This document shows positions 32,106 through 40,935 of a stretch of 64,000 nt of DNA, piece after piece. Every line of letters begins with the position of its first letter. The stretch's first letter is position 1. Source of the stretch: Paenibacillus rhizovicinus. Its GTDB lineage: Bacteria > Bacillota > Bacilli > Paenibacillales > Paenibacillaceae. The notes under the pieces were generated by a model, which searched no databases, had not been told where the DNA came from, and was given only the letters and a program-made list of their open reading frames with translations. The stretch covers positions 5,055,501 through 5,119,500 of the forward strand of contig NZ_CP048286.1 of assembly GCF_010365285.1 (NCBI RefSeq), given 5' to 3'. The translations under genes and the position numbers were made by a program.

Positions 32106-33320
32106 ATGATTATCGATGAGAAACAACAGAGCAGGCCGATCAAGCGCGAATCGATGGCAGAGTATCTGGCGCCTCAGGTCAGAGCGATTAAACCGTCCGG
32201 TATCCGGCGGTTCTTTGATTTAGCGGCGGGCCGGAAGGACATCATCACGCTCGGCGTCGGCGAGCCCGATTTCGTTACCCCTTGGCATGTCCGCGAGGCT
32301 TGCGTGTATGCGCTCGAGATGGGCAAAACGCAATATACGTCCAATGCGGGCACGCCGGAGCTGCGCGAGGAAATCGCGTATTACCTGCACAGCCAGTTCA
32401 ATGTCACCTATGACCCGGGCAAGGAAGTGCTGGTTACGGTAGGCGGCAGCGAAGCGATCGATTTGGCGCTTCGCGCGCTGATCGCTCCCGGAGACGAGAT
32501 TCTCGTACCGGAGCCTTGCTATATCTCGTATTCCCCGATTACGGCGCTCAGCGGCGGCATTCCGGTCGGCGTCGAGACGTTCGCGAAGGATGAGTTCAAG
32601 CTGACCGCGGAATCGCTGCGCGCGGCCATAACGCCGCGTTCCAAGCTGCTTATTCTGTGCTATCCGAGCAATCCGACCGGCGGCATCATGACGTACGAGG
32701 ATTGGCTGCCGATCGCCAAAGTGGTAGAAGAGAACGATCTGATCGTCATCTCCGATGAAATCTACGCCGAGCTGACGTATGGAACGAAGCATGTCAGCTT
32801 CGCGGCGATGCCCGGCATGAAAGACCGCACCATCTTGGTGAGCGGCTTCTCGAAGTCATTCGCCATGACGGGCTGGCGGCTTGGCTACGCTTGCGGACAT
32901 CCGGAACTGATCGCAGCTATGCTGAAGATTCATCAATATACGGTTATGTGCGCCTCCAACATGGCACAAGTCGCGGCGCTTGAAGCGCTGCGCAACGGCA
33001 TGGAAGAGAAGGACCGTATGGTGGAGTCGTATAACCAGCGCCGCAGGCTTGTCGTGAAGGGATTCCGCGACATCGGCCTGGAATGCCATGAGCCGCAGGG
33101 CGCGTTCTACGCGTTCCCTTCGATCGCTGGACTTGGCCTCACCTCGGAGGAGTTCGCGACAGGGCTGCTCAACGATCAGAAGGTAGCGGCGGTGCCGGGC
33201 GACGTATTCGGTCTCGGCGGCGAAGGCCATCTCCGCTGCTCTTATGCGACTTCCGTCAGCCAGCTGACCGAAGCGATCGAGCGAATGGGGCAGTACGTCA
33301 GGAAATTAAAGGGACAATAA
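32106..33320 (+). CDS. Class I/II aminotransferase (YugH/AlaT-like)
   Basis: 404 residues. PLP-binding Lys lies in SGFSKSFAMTGWRLGY, with the SNPTGG and SDEIYAELTYG segments that bind PLP and the conserved C-terminal Arg in LRCSY. Subgroup I-gamma, as in AlaT/PatA. It is probably a pyruvate- or 2-oxoglutarate-linked aminotransferase; the partner Lrp gene argues for alanine synthesis. Start at 32106 follows GGGGGCGGG; a later in-frame ATG (32154, MAEYLAP) is possible. Confidence 0.9.
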   Translation: MIIDEKQQSRPIKRESMAEYLAPQVRAIKPSGIRRFFDLAAGRKDIITLGVGEPDFVTPWHVREACVYALEMGKTQYTSNAGTPELREEIAYYLHSQFNVTYDPGKEVLVTVGGSEAIDLALRALIAPGDEILVPEPCYISYSPITALSGGIPVGVETFAKDEFKLTAESLRAAITPRSKLLILCYPSNPTGGIMTYEDWLPIAKVVEENDLIVISDEIYAELTYGTKHVSFAAMPGMKDRTILVSGFSKSFAMTGWRLGYACGHPELIAAMLKIHQYTVMCASNMAQVAALEALRNGMEEKDRMVESYNQRRRLVVKGFRDIGLECHEPQGAFYAFPSIAGLGLTSEEFATGLLNDQKVAAVPGDVFGLGGEGHLRCSYATSVSQLTEAIERMGQYVRKLKGQ

Positions 33321-33441
33321 AATAGAGATAGTCTTTATTGTCATTCTTTGTTATAATTTGGGTGATCTTTATAAAATCTTTAAGCCGCCGCTCTGCACAA
33401 GCGTCGTTGGATTGCGTTGATTGATGACAGGAGGGATGGCA

Positions 33442-33660
33442 ATGACTTGTGCAAAAACGGGTCTTAAGCTTGTATCCTCATCTTCCATACGTCGATTAGA
33501 AGACGAAATTCATGCCTTGCGCATGAAAATGGAGCAATCCTACGTAGAAGAAGCGACATTCAGTTCGGAGAAAGTCATTGGCCTCAGCCGATTGCTGGAT
33601 ACGAAAATCAACGAATACATGCGGTTTAAGACAAACAGAGGCACAGCGCAGCTGAGCTGA
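33442..33660 (+). CDS. Spo0E-like aspartyl-phosphate phosphatase
   Basis: 72 residues from ATG 33442; AGGAGGG ends 6 bp before it, while an earlier ATG at 33436 touches the site. Two helices: IRRLEDEIHALRMKMEQSY and EKVIGLSRLLDTKINEYMRF. The second contains the SRLLD form of the SQELD motif used by Spo0E-type phosphatases to dephosphorylate Spo0A-P and so delay sporulation. The Gln of the motif is Arg here, seen in some paralogues, so activity is uncertain. A TATAAT-like hexamer lies at 33351-33356. Terminator follows at 33684. Confidence 0.82.
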   Translation: MTCAKTGLKLVSSSSIRRLEDEIHALRMKMEQSYVEEATFSSEKVIGLSRLLDTKINEYMRFKTNRGTAQLS

Positions 33661-33683
33661 TCATAGGTGTGCAAGCAATCGAG

Positions 33684-33715
33684 AAGAGGTCCTTTACCCG
33701 GGACTTCTTTTCTTT
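33684..33715 (+). terminator. Terminator of the Spo0E-like gene
   Basis: AAGAGGTCC pairs with GGACTTCTT (one G-T pair), followed by TTTCTTTCG; 23 bp after the stop codon. Confidence 0.7.
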
Positions 33716-33872
33716 CGTTAGGGCAGGATTGCCGGGACGGGAAGCTGGCTCTGCCGGTGCACCGCTGACCTGCTGCTAGCGGCCATGAGGCGGCGAGCCT
33801 GATCGGATCGTTTTGTGCTATAGTGGAATGTAGCGAATGGGCATTTCAGGCTGTATCGAGGGAGAGTAGAAC

Positions 33873-34448
33873 ATGAAAATATACACGCGTACAGGAGACG
33901 AGGGTCAAACCTCCGTTAAAGGCGGACGCGTCCGCAAGGACGACAGCCGCGTGGAAGCATACGGCACGATCGACGAGCTTAATAGCTTCGCCGCCCATGC
34001 GGCAGCAGTTGCGGCAGCGACCGGGCAGCTCGATGAGCTGGTCGAGGAGCTGATGGAGATTCAGCAGGAGCTGTTCGACTGCGGGTCGGACTTGGCATTC
34101 CGTGATCCGGCCGGACGTGAATTCAAGCTGACGGAGGAAGCGGCCGTCCGGCTGGAGGGCTGGATCGACGCGCATACGGAAGCTGCGCCGGAGATTACCC
34201 GTTTCATCTTGCCGGGAGGAAGCGAAGTATCGGCGCTGCTGCATGTTTGCCGTACCGTATGCCGCCGGGCGGAACGGCGCGCGGTGACCTTGAGCGCGGA
34301 AGTCGAGGTTCATGCGCCGGTGATGATGTATTTGAACCGGCTGTCGGATTATTTCTTCGCGGCTGCCCGCGCGGCGAATGCGAAGCTTGGCGTGGAGGAT
34401 ACGGCTTATATTCGGAGTGCGGACGTGTTCCGCAAGCGCGAATCATGA
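33873..34448 (+). CDS. Cob(I)yrinic acid a,c-diamide adenosyltransferase (PduO type)
   Basis: 191 residues. Transfers the adenosyl group of ATP to cob(I)alamin. Conserved family segments: YTRTGDEGQTSVKGGR (ATP loop), RVEAYGTIDELNS, FILPGGSEVSALLHVCRTVC with the RRAER helix, and YLNRLSDYFFAAARAAN. Normal length. It overlaps the next gene by 4 bp (ATGA) and starts a four-gene run. Adenosylcobalamin-dependent enzymes are not seen in the window. Confidence 0.95.
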   Translation: MKIYTRTGDEGQTSVKGGRVRKDDSRVEAYGTIDELNSFAAHAAAVAAATGQLDELVEELMEIQQELFDCGSDLAFRDPAGREFKLTEEAAVRLEGWIDAHTEAAPEITRFILPGGSEVSALLHVCRTVCRRAERRAVTLSAEVEVHAPVMMYLNRLSDYFFAAARAANAKLGVEDTAYIRSADVFRKRES

Positions 34449-35422
34449 GCGAGACGATGTATTATCCGCCGCTCTCGGTGCGCGCGTCGGAAGAAGATGC
34501 CGGCAAAATGGTGCGCACCGTCCTGGAGCGGCGGCTCGGCGTTTCCCGCAAGCTGCTGTCGCGATTGAAGCTGACGGATCTCGGCATTACGGTCAACGGC
34601 GCGCGCGTGTACACGAATGACAGGGTGGCGGCTGGGGATTTGCTGGAGCTGCGGATGGAGCAGGAAGAATCCGACGATATTCTGCCGGAGCCGATGGCGC
34701 TGGATATCGTGTACGAGGATGCGGATTTGCTCGTCGTGAACAAGCCGCCGGGCATCATCGTCCATCCGACGCACGGTCATTATACGGGGACGCTGGCGAA
34801 CGGGGTCGTCCATTATTGGAAGGAGCGCGGGGAGCGGGTGCGGTTCAGGCCGATCCACCGGCTGGACGAAGAAACGTCGGGACTCGTAGCGATCGCGAAG
34901 ACGGCATATATTCATCAGCAGCTCTCGGAGCAGCTGCAAAGCGGCGAAGTGGATAAACGTTACCGGGCGTACGTGTACGGGGCACCTCCAACGGCCGCAG
35001 CGACGATCGACGAGCCGATCGACCGCGACAAGGAGAATCCGCATCTGCGCGTCGTAACGCCGGACGGTTATCCGTCCGTGACGCATTACGAAGTGGAAGC
35101 CGTCTATGGCGGCGGGGCGGCTGCGAAAGTGAATTTGAAGCTGGAAACGGGACGGACGCATCAAATCCGCGTCCATATGAAGCATGTCGGCTGCCCGCTC
35201 ATCGGGGACAAGCTGTATGGATTTGCAGCCGCAGCCGAAGGGAATCCGCAAATTGTGGCCAAGCCCGCTGCCGCGGAATTGTTGGAGTCTTTCGTTGACC
35301 GGCAGGCGCTGCATGCGGCGATATTGTCGTTCACGCATCCGATCACGCGGGAGCGCATGACCTTCGAAGCATCGCTGCCGGTTGATTTGGGGCAGCTGGA
35401 AGCGGAGATGAAGAAGCTATAG
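34445..35422 (+). CDS. RluA-family pseudouridine synthase
   Basis: 325 residues from the ATG that overlaps the previous stop. An S4-like RNA-binding region (about 25-85: VSRKLLSRLKLTDLGITVNG) precedes the catalytic domain with HRLDEETSGLV, in which Asp is the nucleophile for uridine isomerisation. LETGRTHQIRVHMKHVGCPL is the second family signature. Modifies rRNA or tRNA; the exact site is unknown (YlyB/YjbO/YhcT-type paralogues occur in Bacillus). Confidence 0.93.
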   Translation: MSETMYYPPLSVRASEEDAGKMVRTVLERRLGVSRKLLSRLKLTDLGITVNGARVYTNDRVAAGDLLELRMEQEESDDILPEPMALDIVYEDADLLVVNKPPGIIVHPTHGHYTGTLANGVVHYWKERGERVRFRPIHRLDEETSGLVAIAKTAYIHQQLSEQLQSGEVDKRYRAYVYGAPPTAAATIDEPIDRDKENPHLRVVTPDGYPSVTHYEVEAVYGGGAAAKVNLKLETGRTHQIRVHMKHVGCPLIGDKLYGFAAAAEGNPQIVAKPAAAELLESFVDRQALHAAILSFTHPITRERMTFEASLPVDLGQLEAEMKKL

Positions 35423-35479
35423 ACGTTGAAGCAGCATCGGCTGCAAGACGGATACGATACGAATGGAGACCACATCACG

Positions 35480-35839
35480 ATGAAGAAACTAACGATCTAT
35501 GAATATCCAAAGTGCGGTACCTGCCGCATGGCGATCAAATCGCTGAAGAGCAAAGGATACGAGCTGGAAGCGCATAATGTGTTCGAAGCGGCACCGCCTG
35601 CGGACGTGCTGGCGGATCTTGTGAAGAAGAGCGGCTTGGACGTGAAGAAGTTCTTCAATACGTCCGGCGAGGCGTACAAGGAAATGGGACTGAAGGACAA
35701 GCTTCCCGGCATGACGGACAGCGAGAAGATTGCGCTGCTCGCTTCCAACGGACGGCTCATTAAGCGTCCCGTCGTAACGGACGGCGCTACGGTAACGGTA
35801 GGATTCAAGGAAGAAGATTTCGACCGCATCTGGGGCTGA
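35480..35839 (+). CDS. ArsC/Spx-family protein (YusI-like)
   Basis: 119 residues beginning MKKLTIYEYPKCGTCRMAIK: thioredoxin fold with CxxC near the N-terminus. The RPVV segment after GRLIKR is the cis-Pro site. This subgroup, called arsenate-reductase-like, lacks proven arsenate activity and is separate from the transcription factor Spx, which it resembles in fold; it has no typical Spx alpha-CTD-contacting Gly52-Arg set that I can confirm. GGAG lies 11 bp upstream. Confidence 0.87.
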   Translation: MKKLTIYEYPKCGTCRMAIKSLKSKGYELEAHNVFEAAPPADVLADLVKKSGLDVKKFFNTSGEAYKEMGLKDKLPGMTDSEKIALLASNGRLIKRPVVTDGATVTVGFKEEDFDRIWG

Positions 35840-35861
35840 CGATTACGAGGGGGACGAGCGT

Positions 35862-37067
35862 ATGACTACGAAAACATGGCGGGCGGACCGGTTATCGCGG
35901 CTCGGCTCGTCGATCTTTGCCGAGGTTGCCGATTGGAAGCGAACGGCGGCTGGCCGCGGCCTTGACGTCATCGATTTAAGCATCGGCAGCCCCGATCTGC
36001 CGCCTGCCGCGGCGATTAGACAAGTGTTGGGCGAAGCGGCGCTGCGCGACGATGCGTACGGCTATCCCGGTTCGAAAGGCACGGCTGCCTTCCTTGCGAA
36101 AGCAGCGGAATGGCTGGCATTCCGGTTCGGCATCCGCGTCGATCCCGGGCAGGAGCTCGTCTCGCTGATGGGCTCGCAGGACGGTCTCGGTCATTTGGCT
36201 TTAGCCCTATGCAATCCCGACGATATTGCGCTGCTGCCCGATCCCGGCTATCCGGTTTACGCGGCGGGAATGGCGCTGGCCGGCATCGAGCCCTACCTGA
36301 TGCCGCTTCGGGCCGAGAATAACTATTTGCCCGACTTCTCCGCCATTCCGGACGAGGTTTGGGCACGAACGAAATTCATGCTGCTCAATTATCCGAGCAA
36401 TCCGGTTTCCGCGGTAGCGGATCTGGCTTTCTTCCGTCATGCGGTCGAAACCGCCCAAGCGCACGGCGTCCTCATTGTCCATGATTTAGCTTATTCGGAA
36501 ATGGCATTCGACGGTTACCGGCCGCCGAGCATATTGGAAGTCGAAGGTGCGATCGAGACGGCCGTGGAATTCCATTCGTTGTCGAAGAGCTTCAATATGG
36601 CTGGCTGCCGCATCGGCTTCCTTGCCGGAAACCGCGAAGCGGTCGCGGCGATGCGCGAGCTGAAGGCCAATATCGATTACGGCGTATTTCTTCCCGTGCA
36701 GGAAGCGGGCATCGCTGCATTGGATCTGGATCTATCGGGTGCCGGAGATAAGGTTGGAGCCAGGTATGAGCGCCGCCGGGATGTGCTGATAGAAGCATTG
36801 TCGGAGCAGGGTTGGATGATCGAGCGCCCGAAAGCAACGATGTTTCTATGGGCGAAGCTGCCGCCTATGCAATGGCTGTTGTCAGAGCCTTGGGACTCGC
36901 GTCGAATTTCCCGGGAAATGCTCGAACGGGCAGGCGTTGCCGTCATCCCAGGCGATGCGTTCGGTGCGGAAGGCGAAGGGTACGTCAGAATCGCGCTCGT
37001 GGAGAATGAAGACCGTCTGCGGGAAGCGGCGCTGCGCATAGGCGCATTCATCCGTGGTGAGTGCTGA
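35862..37067 (+). CDS. Class I/II aminotransferase (DapL/YugH-like paralogue)
   Basis: 401 residues. PLP Lys in SLSKSFNMAGCRIGFLAG; LNYPSNPVSAVAD and HDLAYSEMAFDGYRPPS are the PLP-binding segments. Resembles LL-diaminopimelate aminotransferase-like enzymes and methionine/alanine aminotransferases of Firmicutes; substrate not determined. It is 22 bp after the YusI-like gene and ends the operon, with a strong terminator at 37145. Confidence 0.87.
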   Translation: MTTKTWRADRLSRLGSSIFAEVADWKRTAAGRGLDVIDLSIGSPDLPPAAAIRQVLGEAALRDDAYGYPGSKGTAAFLAKAAEWLAFRFGIRVDPGQELVSLMGSQDGLGHLALALCNPDDIALLPDPGYPVYAAGMALAGIEPYLMPLRAENNYLPDFSAIPDEVWARTKFMLLNYPSNPVSAVADLAFFRHAVETAQAHGVLIVHDLAYSEMAFDGYRPPSILEVEGAIETAVEFHSLSKSFNMAGCRIGFLAGNREAVAAMRELKANIDYGVFLPVQEAGIAALDLDLSGAGDKVGARYERRRDVLIEALSEQGWMIERPKATMFLWAKLPPMQWLLSEPWDSRRISREMLERAGVAVIPGDAFGAEGEGYVRIALVENEDRLREAALRIGAFIRGEC

Positions 37068-37144
37068 GTTCATGAACCGGACTAGAATGAAATCGAGGCT
37101 TCTATACAGCTCCTCGTTCTAGACGGCGTACGGGGCTGGAATAG

Positions 37145-37189
37145 AAAAGGGACATCGCTGCGGCTGATCCGCGGTCGATGTCCCTTTTT
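37145..37189. terminator. Bidirectional terminator
   Basis: AAAAGGGACATCG (37145-37157) pairs with CGATGTCCCTTTTT (37176-37189). It separates the aminotransferase on the plus strand from the kinase gene ending at 37225 on the minus strand. Confidence 0.85.
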
Positions 37190-37224
37190 CTATACCTTCA
37201 CTAGCATGTTGCGCATATTACCTG

Positions 37225-38211
37225 TTACATGTTACCTAACAGATCGCGTATGAGCTTCCGATTATGAGCGAGCCATTTCATTTCCTTCGCAAAGCGGGCA
37301 GGAGGTACGCTATGTTGATCCATGTTCGCATTGATCCACCATGTACTTTCCATATACCACAGCAGCTGCAAGGCATTCGTTAAGTATCCCTCGGCCGTAC
37401 TGCGTTCCTCTTTGTACCCTTCCATGAACGCTGAAGCCAAGGAGACGTCCAATTGATCATCTAAGGCACAGGATATGACGGCGCGCGCGGCATCAAGCTG
37501 CGGATAATCATATCTTAACCGGTCAAAATCCAGAATGGCCGTTAATCCGAGAGGATCGAATAATAGATTGTCCACCCATAAATCACGATGCGCCCATCCG
37601 GATTGCAGGTAGTCGAGCCTGTCCATATCGAAATGTTCCGTCGCGCTTAGCTGCGTATCCAGCTCGGCAAGCAAATGTGCCTTCCCGGCAGCCTGGGCTG
37701 CTTCCGATTCGGACTTCCAATGAGCGATTCGTTCCTCGCGGGTCGGAGGGATAAAGTAAGGGCTCTTCTTCATGCCGATTGATCCGTCATTCAACATGCG
37801 ATGCATTTTCCCGGTCGCCAAGCCTAAATCGTACATTTGAAGGGCATTGGCTTTACCGGCCGGAATGATGCTGCCCTGGCAAAATTCCATCGCCATGAAC
37901 AGTTCCCCCTGATCGGATCGAAGCAAGATACGATCATCGTGCGATAACAATTTAGGGCATGCTAATCCTTGATCATGCAATCTTACCTGTTGATCGAAAG
38001 CAAACAGCAGCTCCTCGGAATTATAGATGCGATATCTTTGTTTGTTGTATTGTTTCAGTACATATGCGCCTGCCGGAGTCGTGACTTTCCATTTTAAGTT
38101 TAGCCAGCCTCGTCGAATGGGAGCAGCGTCGATGATGTTCAAGCCGAAGCATCGATGAAAGGTTTGTGCCAGGTCGTTCAAAATCATCTCTTCGTTCACG
38201 ACTGTCTCCAT
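37225..38211 (-). CDS. Aminoglycoside phosphotransferase-fold small-molecule kinase (CotS/HSK2-like)
   Basis: 328 residues from ATG 38211, with AGGAG 8 bp upstream; the frame is open further but that part overlaps the exonuclease gene in another frame. The kinase-like core has HRDLWVDNLLF (catalytic HxDxxxxN) and ILDFDRLRYDYP (metal-binding Asp). VLKQYN holds the ATP-binding Lys. The family includes homoserine kinase ThrB2, spore-coat CotS and choline/ethanolamine kinases. The substrate cannot be named from sequence. It lies 47 bp downstream of the exonuclease gene and may be co-transcribed. Confidence 0.83.
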   Translation of the reverse strand: METVVNEEMILNDLAQTFHRCFGLNIIDAAPIRRGWLNLKWKVTTPAGAYVLKQYNKQRYRIYNSEELLFAFDQQVRLHDQGLACPKLLSHDDRILLRSDQGELFMAMEFCQGSIIPAGKANALQMYDLGLATGKMHRMLNDGSIGMKKSPYFIPPTREERIAHWKSESEAAQAAGKAHLLAELDTQLSATEHFDMDRLDYLQSGWAHRDLWVDNLLFDPLGLTAILDFDRLRYDYPQLDAARAVISCALDDQLDVSLASAFMEGYKEERSTAEGYLTNALQLLWYMESTWWINANMDQHSVPPARFAKEMKWLAHNRKLIRDLLGNM

Positions 38212-38258
38212 TTGAACAGCTCCTATGCGAGGCATGGATCGGTTAACCGGCCGCCGAT

Positions 38259-39119
38259 CTAGCCAATCAGCTTCAACAGCGACGACAACCGGTACTGATC
38301 GAACACCTGCTGCGCCGTATCCATCGGAACGGCCCATTGACAGGCGTCCAGTTCGCAGTGGATCGGCACTTCGATATTGATGCGGGCCAGCGTACGGGAT
38401 AAGTGCAGCATGTCGAGATCGGATTCGATTTTTGCTTTGATGCTCTTGGACAGCGCGTCCAGGTTGCTCAGAATACCGTCGATCGATTCGTATTCCTGCA
38501 GCAGCTTCAGCGCCGTCTTCTCGCCGATGCCTTTGACGCCGGGATAGTTGTCGCTCGTATCGCCGGTCAGTCCTTTCATCTCGATGATCTGGAACGGATG
38601 CACGCCTTTGTCTTCCCGAAGGAACGCGATGTCGTACACCGCGTAATTCCCGCGTCCCTTCTTCATGATCACGACATGAATCTGTTCGGACACCAGCTGC
38701 AGCATATCCTGGTCGCCCGTCAGCACGTAGACATGGCCAAGTCCGCTCAACTTCTGCGACAGCGTTCCGATGCAATCGTCCGCCTCGTAGCCTTCCAGTC
38801 CGACGTTCGGAATGCCGAGTGCGGCAACGATGTCTTTCACCAGCGAGAATTGCGGGATAAGATCATTCGGCGCTTCGGGCCGGTTTGCCTTGTAATTCGC
38901 GTACATGTCCGTGCGGAACGTCTTGCTTCCCATATCCCAGCAGCACAATACATGCGTCGGCTCGAATCGGTTCACGGCATCGAATAAGTATTGCATGAAG
39001 CCATAAATGGCGTTCGTCGGCGTGCCGTCCGCCATTCTGCGAGCATCGTACGACTGCGCGAAAAAAGCTCGGAAGAGCAGGGCCATGCCGTCGACGATCA
39101 GTATTTTGTTCTCGTTCAT
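38259..39119 (-). CDS. 5'-3' exonuclease (YpcP-like, Pol I N-terminal domain family)
   Basis: 286 residues from ATG 39119; an in-frame ATG four codons upstream lies on the AGGATGG site. FEN-type nuclease with metal-binding acids in LIVDGMALLFRAFFAQ, GLEGYEADDCIGTLSQ and VYVLTGDQDMLQLVS, and a helix-hairpin-helix DNA contact in SDNYPGVKGIGEKTALKLL. Stand-alone version of the exonuclease domain of DNA polymerase I, active in removal of RNA primers. A sigma-A promoter lies at 39157-39186. Confidence 0.94.
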   Translation of the reverse strand: MNENKILIVDGMALLFRAFFAQSYDARRMADGTPTNAIYGFMQYLFDAVNRFEPTHVLCCWDMGSKTFRTDMYANYKANRPEAPNDLIPQFSLVKDIVAALGIPNVGLEGYEADDCIGTLSQKLSGLGHVYVLTGDQDMLQLVSEQIHVVIMKKGRGNYAVYDIAFLREDKGVHPFQIIEMKGLTGDTSDNYPGVKGIGEKTALKLLQEYESIDGILSNLDALSKSIKAKIESDLDMLHLSRTLARINIEVPIHCELDACQWAVPMDTAQQVFDQYRLSSLLKLIG

Positions 39120-39156
39120 TGCCGTATCCATCCTGTTCTATCAATAAGATACGTCT

Positions 39157-39186
39157 ATCATAGAATAGGAAGGACAAGAATCGCAA
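39157..39186 (-). promoter_or_regulatory. Sigma-A promoter of the exonuclease gene
   Basis: Minus strand TTGCGA (39186-39181), an 18-bp spacer and TATGAT (39162-39157); the start would be near 39150, about 30 nt before the ATG. Confidence 0.6.
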
Positions 39187-39232
39187 CGATATTGGTAGAA
39201 TGGATGCATTTACATAGGCCGGCCGCAAGCGT

Positions 39233-40705
39233 CTACATCGGATCGTCAAGCAGCCGGCCTGCGATTTTCTCGAAGAACAGCGCCGAATCCGGCCGGTTCA
39301 TCCGTGCTTCCCAGGATGCGGCCCATTGGGACAGACTGACGATCAGCTCTTCGAAGTAGGAACGATAGTCAAGGAACCATTGATCGTAGATGCCGGTCAT
39401 TATGGATGCATCGCCGAGCCGCTGCAGGAAGTCTCTGGCAGCCGCGCATTTGGCCTCTTCGCCCTTGATAAACAGAATGCGCTTGATCTCCTCGTCATAG
39501 CATTGCAGGTCGCAATCGATCACGGCCTTCAGCCGGATATACTTGCGGTCGGTCATCAGAATCGATTCACCCTCCGGCAGCTCCAGCAGCTTCTTCAAAT
39601 GCCCCACATAGACGCGCAAGTTATTGAGCGCGGCAGAACGGTTCAGTCCCGGAAACAAGGCGTCGCACAGTTCCTCCCGCGTGCACACTGGATGCATCGC
39701 CAAGTAGGCTAGGATGTTTTTGGCATAACGCTTGTCCCATCCGTCCACGATCTCAATCCCGTTCAAGCGAACATGGAACGCGTGAAACAACGAGAGGGAC
39801 AAGGAAGGCTCACGGCGTTCGACAGGCTTCGGAGGCGTCGTGATCGGAGCCGCCGCATGCATGACAGAATAAATGAGCGAAGGAATATGGCTGGACATGG
39901 TCCTGGAAGCGAGCGGCGGTTCTTCATCCGAGGCTTGCAACAGGAAATCCCGGATCCATTGGGCCGTCAATTGCGGCTGGTCAATGAACAGGGCGTTCGC
40001 CGCCTGCGGCACGATCAGAAACGATCCGCGAGTGAAATAACCTGCCGTGATCGACTGCAGCTGAGGCAAATACAGCTTATCCCGTTCACCGGCAAGCAGC
40101 AGCGTCGGAGTGGAAATTTGATGCCGCTCGTGGATCGGCCGCGCGAGCATCTGCAATTTGAATAACCGGATATAGTGCTGCGGTTCCAATTGATCGTACG
40201 CCTGATAGAGAGCTTCAAGCGTTACGTGACCCTCGGGAAGCAAGGTCAGGAACGGTATGAATTCGCGGCGGGCGACGGCAGGGACGCCTTCTTGCTCGAT
40301 ATGGCGCAAAAAGTTGTGCACGATCTGTTCTCCTTCTACCATGGGATAGAAGACGGCGAGCGATAGCAAGACGAGTTTCTTGACCCGGTCCGGATGCCGA
40401 TTCGCGTAAGCGACCGCAAGCGATCCTCCGAAGCTGTGTCCAACGATATGGAGCTCCTCGATCGCCAATTTCTCGAGCACGGCATGCAGTTCGTCACAAA
40501 GCAGCTCCCAGGACATCTCCCCCGCATGGCCGGGCAGCAGATCCATGAAGAGCAGATGAAAGCGTTCATTCAAGCGAACCGCCATTTCACCCCAGAATGA
40601 ACTGTTGAAGCCGTTCCCGTGAAGGAGCATGATCGTCTCGGCCACCGGGTGTTGAGAGGGCTGGAACCGATAATTGAAAATCGAATGTGAGTGAGCGAAT
40701 GACAA
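39233..40705 (-). CDS. Alpha/beta-hydrolase fused to SARP-like transcription activator (hydrolase lacks catalytic His)
   Basis: 490 residues from a TTG at 40705, with GGAGG 7 bp upstream. Residues 20-265 are an alpha/beta-hydrolase with oxyanion loop LLHGNGFN, nucleophile elbow GHSFGGS (Ser91) and acid GERDK (Asp209). The third residue, normally His in a GHALF-like segment, is Asn237 in PQAANALFIDQP (codon AAC), so hydrolysis is doubtful. Residues about 300-390 form an OmpR/SARP-type winged helix (VRLNGIEIVDGWDKRYAKNI; CTREELCDALFPG; LNNLRVYVGHLKKLLE), followed by a bacterial transcriptional activator (BTAD) helical region to about 480. It looks like a ligand receptor joined to a DNA-binding output. 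It stands divergently from a small gene, with a matching direct repeat at 40779-40796 between them. Confidence 0.88.
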   Translation of the reverse strand: MSFAHSHSIFNYRFQPSQHPVAETIMLLHGNGFNSSFWGEMAVRLNERFHLLFMDLLPGHAGEMSWELLCDELHAVLEKLAIEELHIVGHSFGGSLAVAYANRHPDRVKKLVLLSLAVFYPMVEGEQIVHNFLRHIEQEGVPAVARREFIPFLTLLPEGHVTLEALYQAYDQLEPQHYIRLFKLQMLARPIHERHQISTPTLLLAGERDKLYLPQLQSITAGYFTRGSFLIVPQAANALFIDQPQLTAQWIRDFLLQASDEEPPLASRTMSSHIPSLIYSVMHAAAPITTPPKPVERREPSLSLSLFHAFHVRLNGIEIVDGWDKRYAKNILAYLAMHPVCTREELCDALFPGLNRSAALNNLRVYVGHLKKLLELPEGESILMTDRKYIRLKAVIDCDLQCYDEEIKRILFIKGEEAKCAAARDFLQRLGDASIMTGIYDQWFLDYRSYFEELIVSLSQWAASWEARMNRPDSALFFEKIAGRLLDDPM

Positions 40706-40935
40706 TGGGAAGCCTCCAGTCAGGGTCGTTTCGACTAGACGAGAATGAGATAATAGCGATCTATGAAGAACCGCAGGATGTAACGGTTATGTAACGATTA
40801 ATTCATTATAATTTTAACATACATGAACACAAATTCACCTCATAATCCAGTAACTGGTATTTAAATGCGGTTGATGAATAACGAGCCTTATTGTTTACCG
40901 TGTTGATCGAAGATTCATCAAGGCAGGAGGCAGCT
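40706..40935. promoter_or_regulatory. Divergent region with 7-4-7 direct repeat and TATAAT
   Basis: Perfect heptamers TGTAACG at 40779-40785 and 40790-40796, separated by GTTA, give the 11-bp period used by SARP activators. On the plus strand the second heptamer ends 10 bp before TATAAT at 40807-40812, so the repeats would overlap the -35 region of a promoter reading toward the small gene at 40936. They also lie 74 bp before the start of the hydrolase-SARP gene. Confidence 0.6.
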
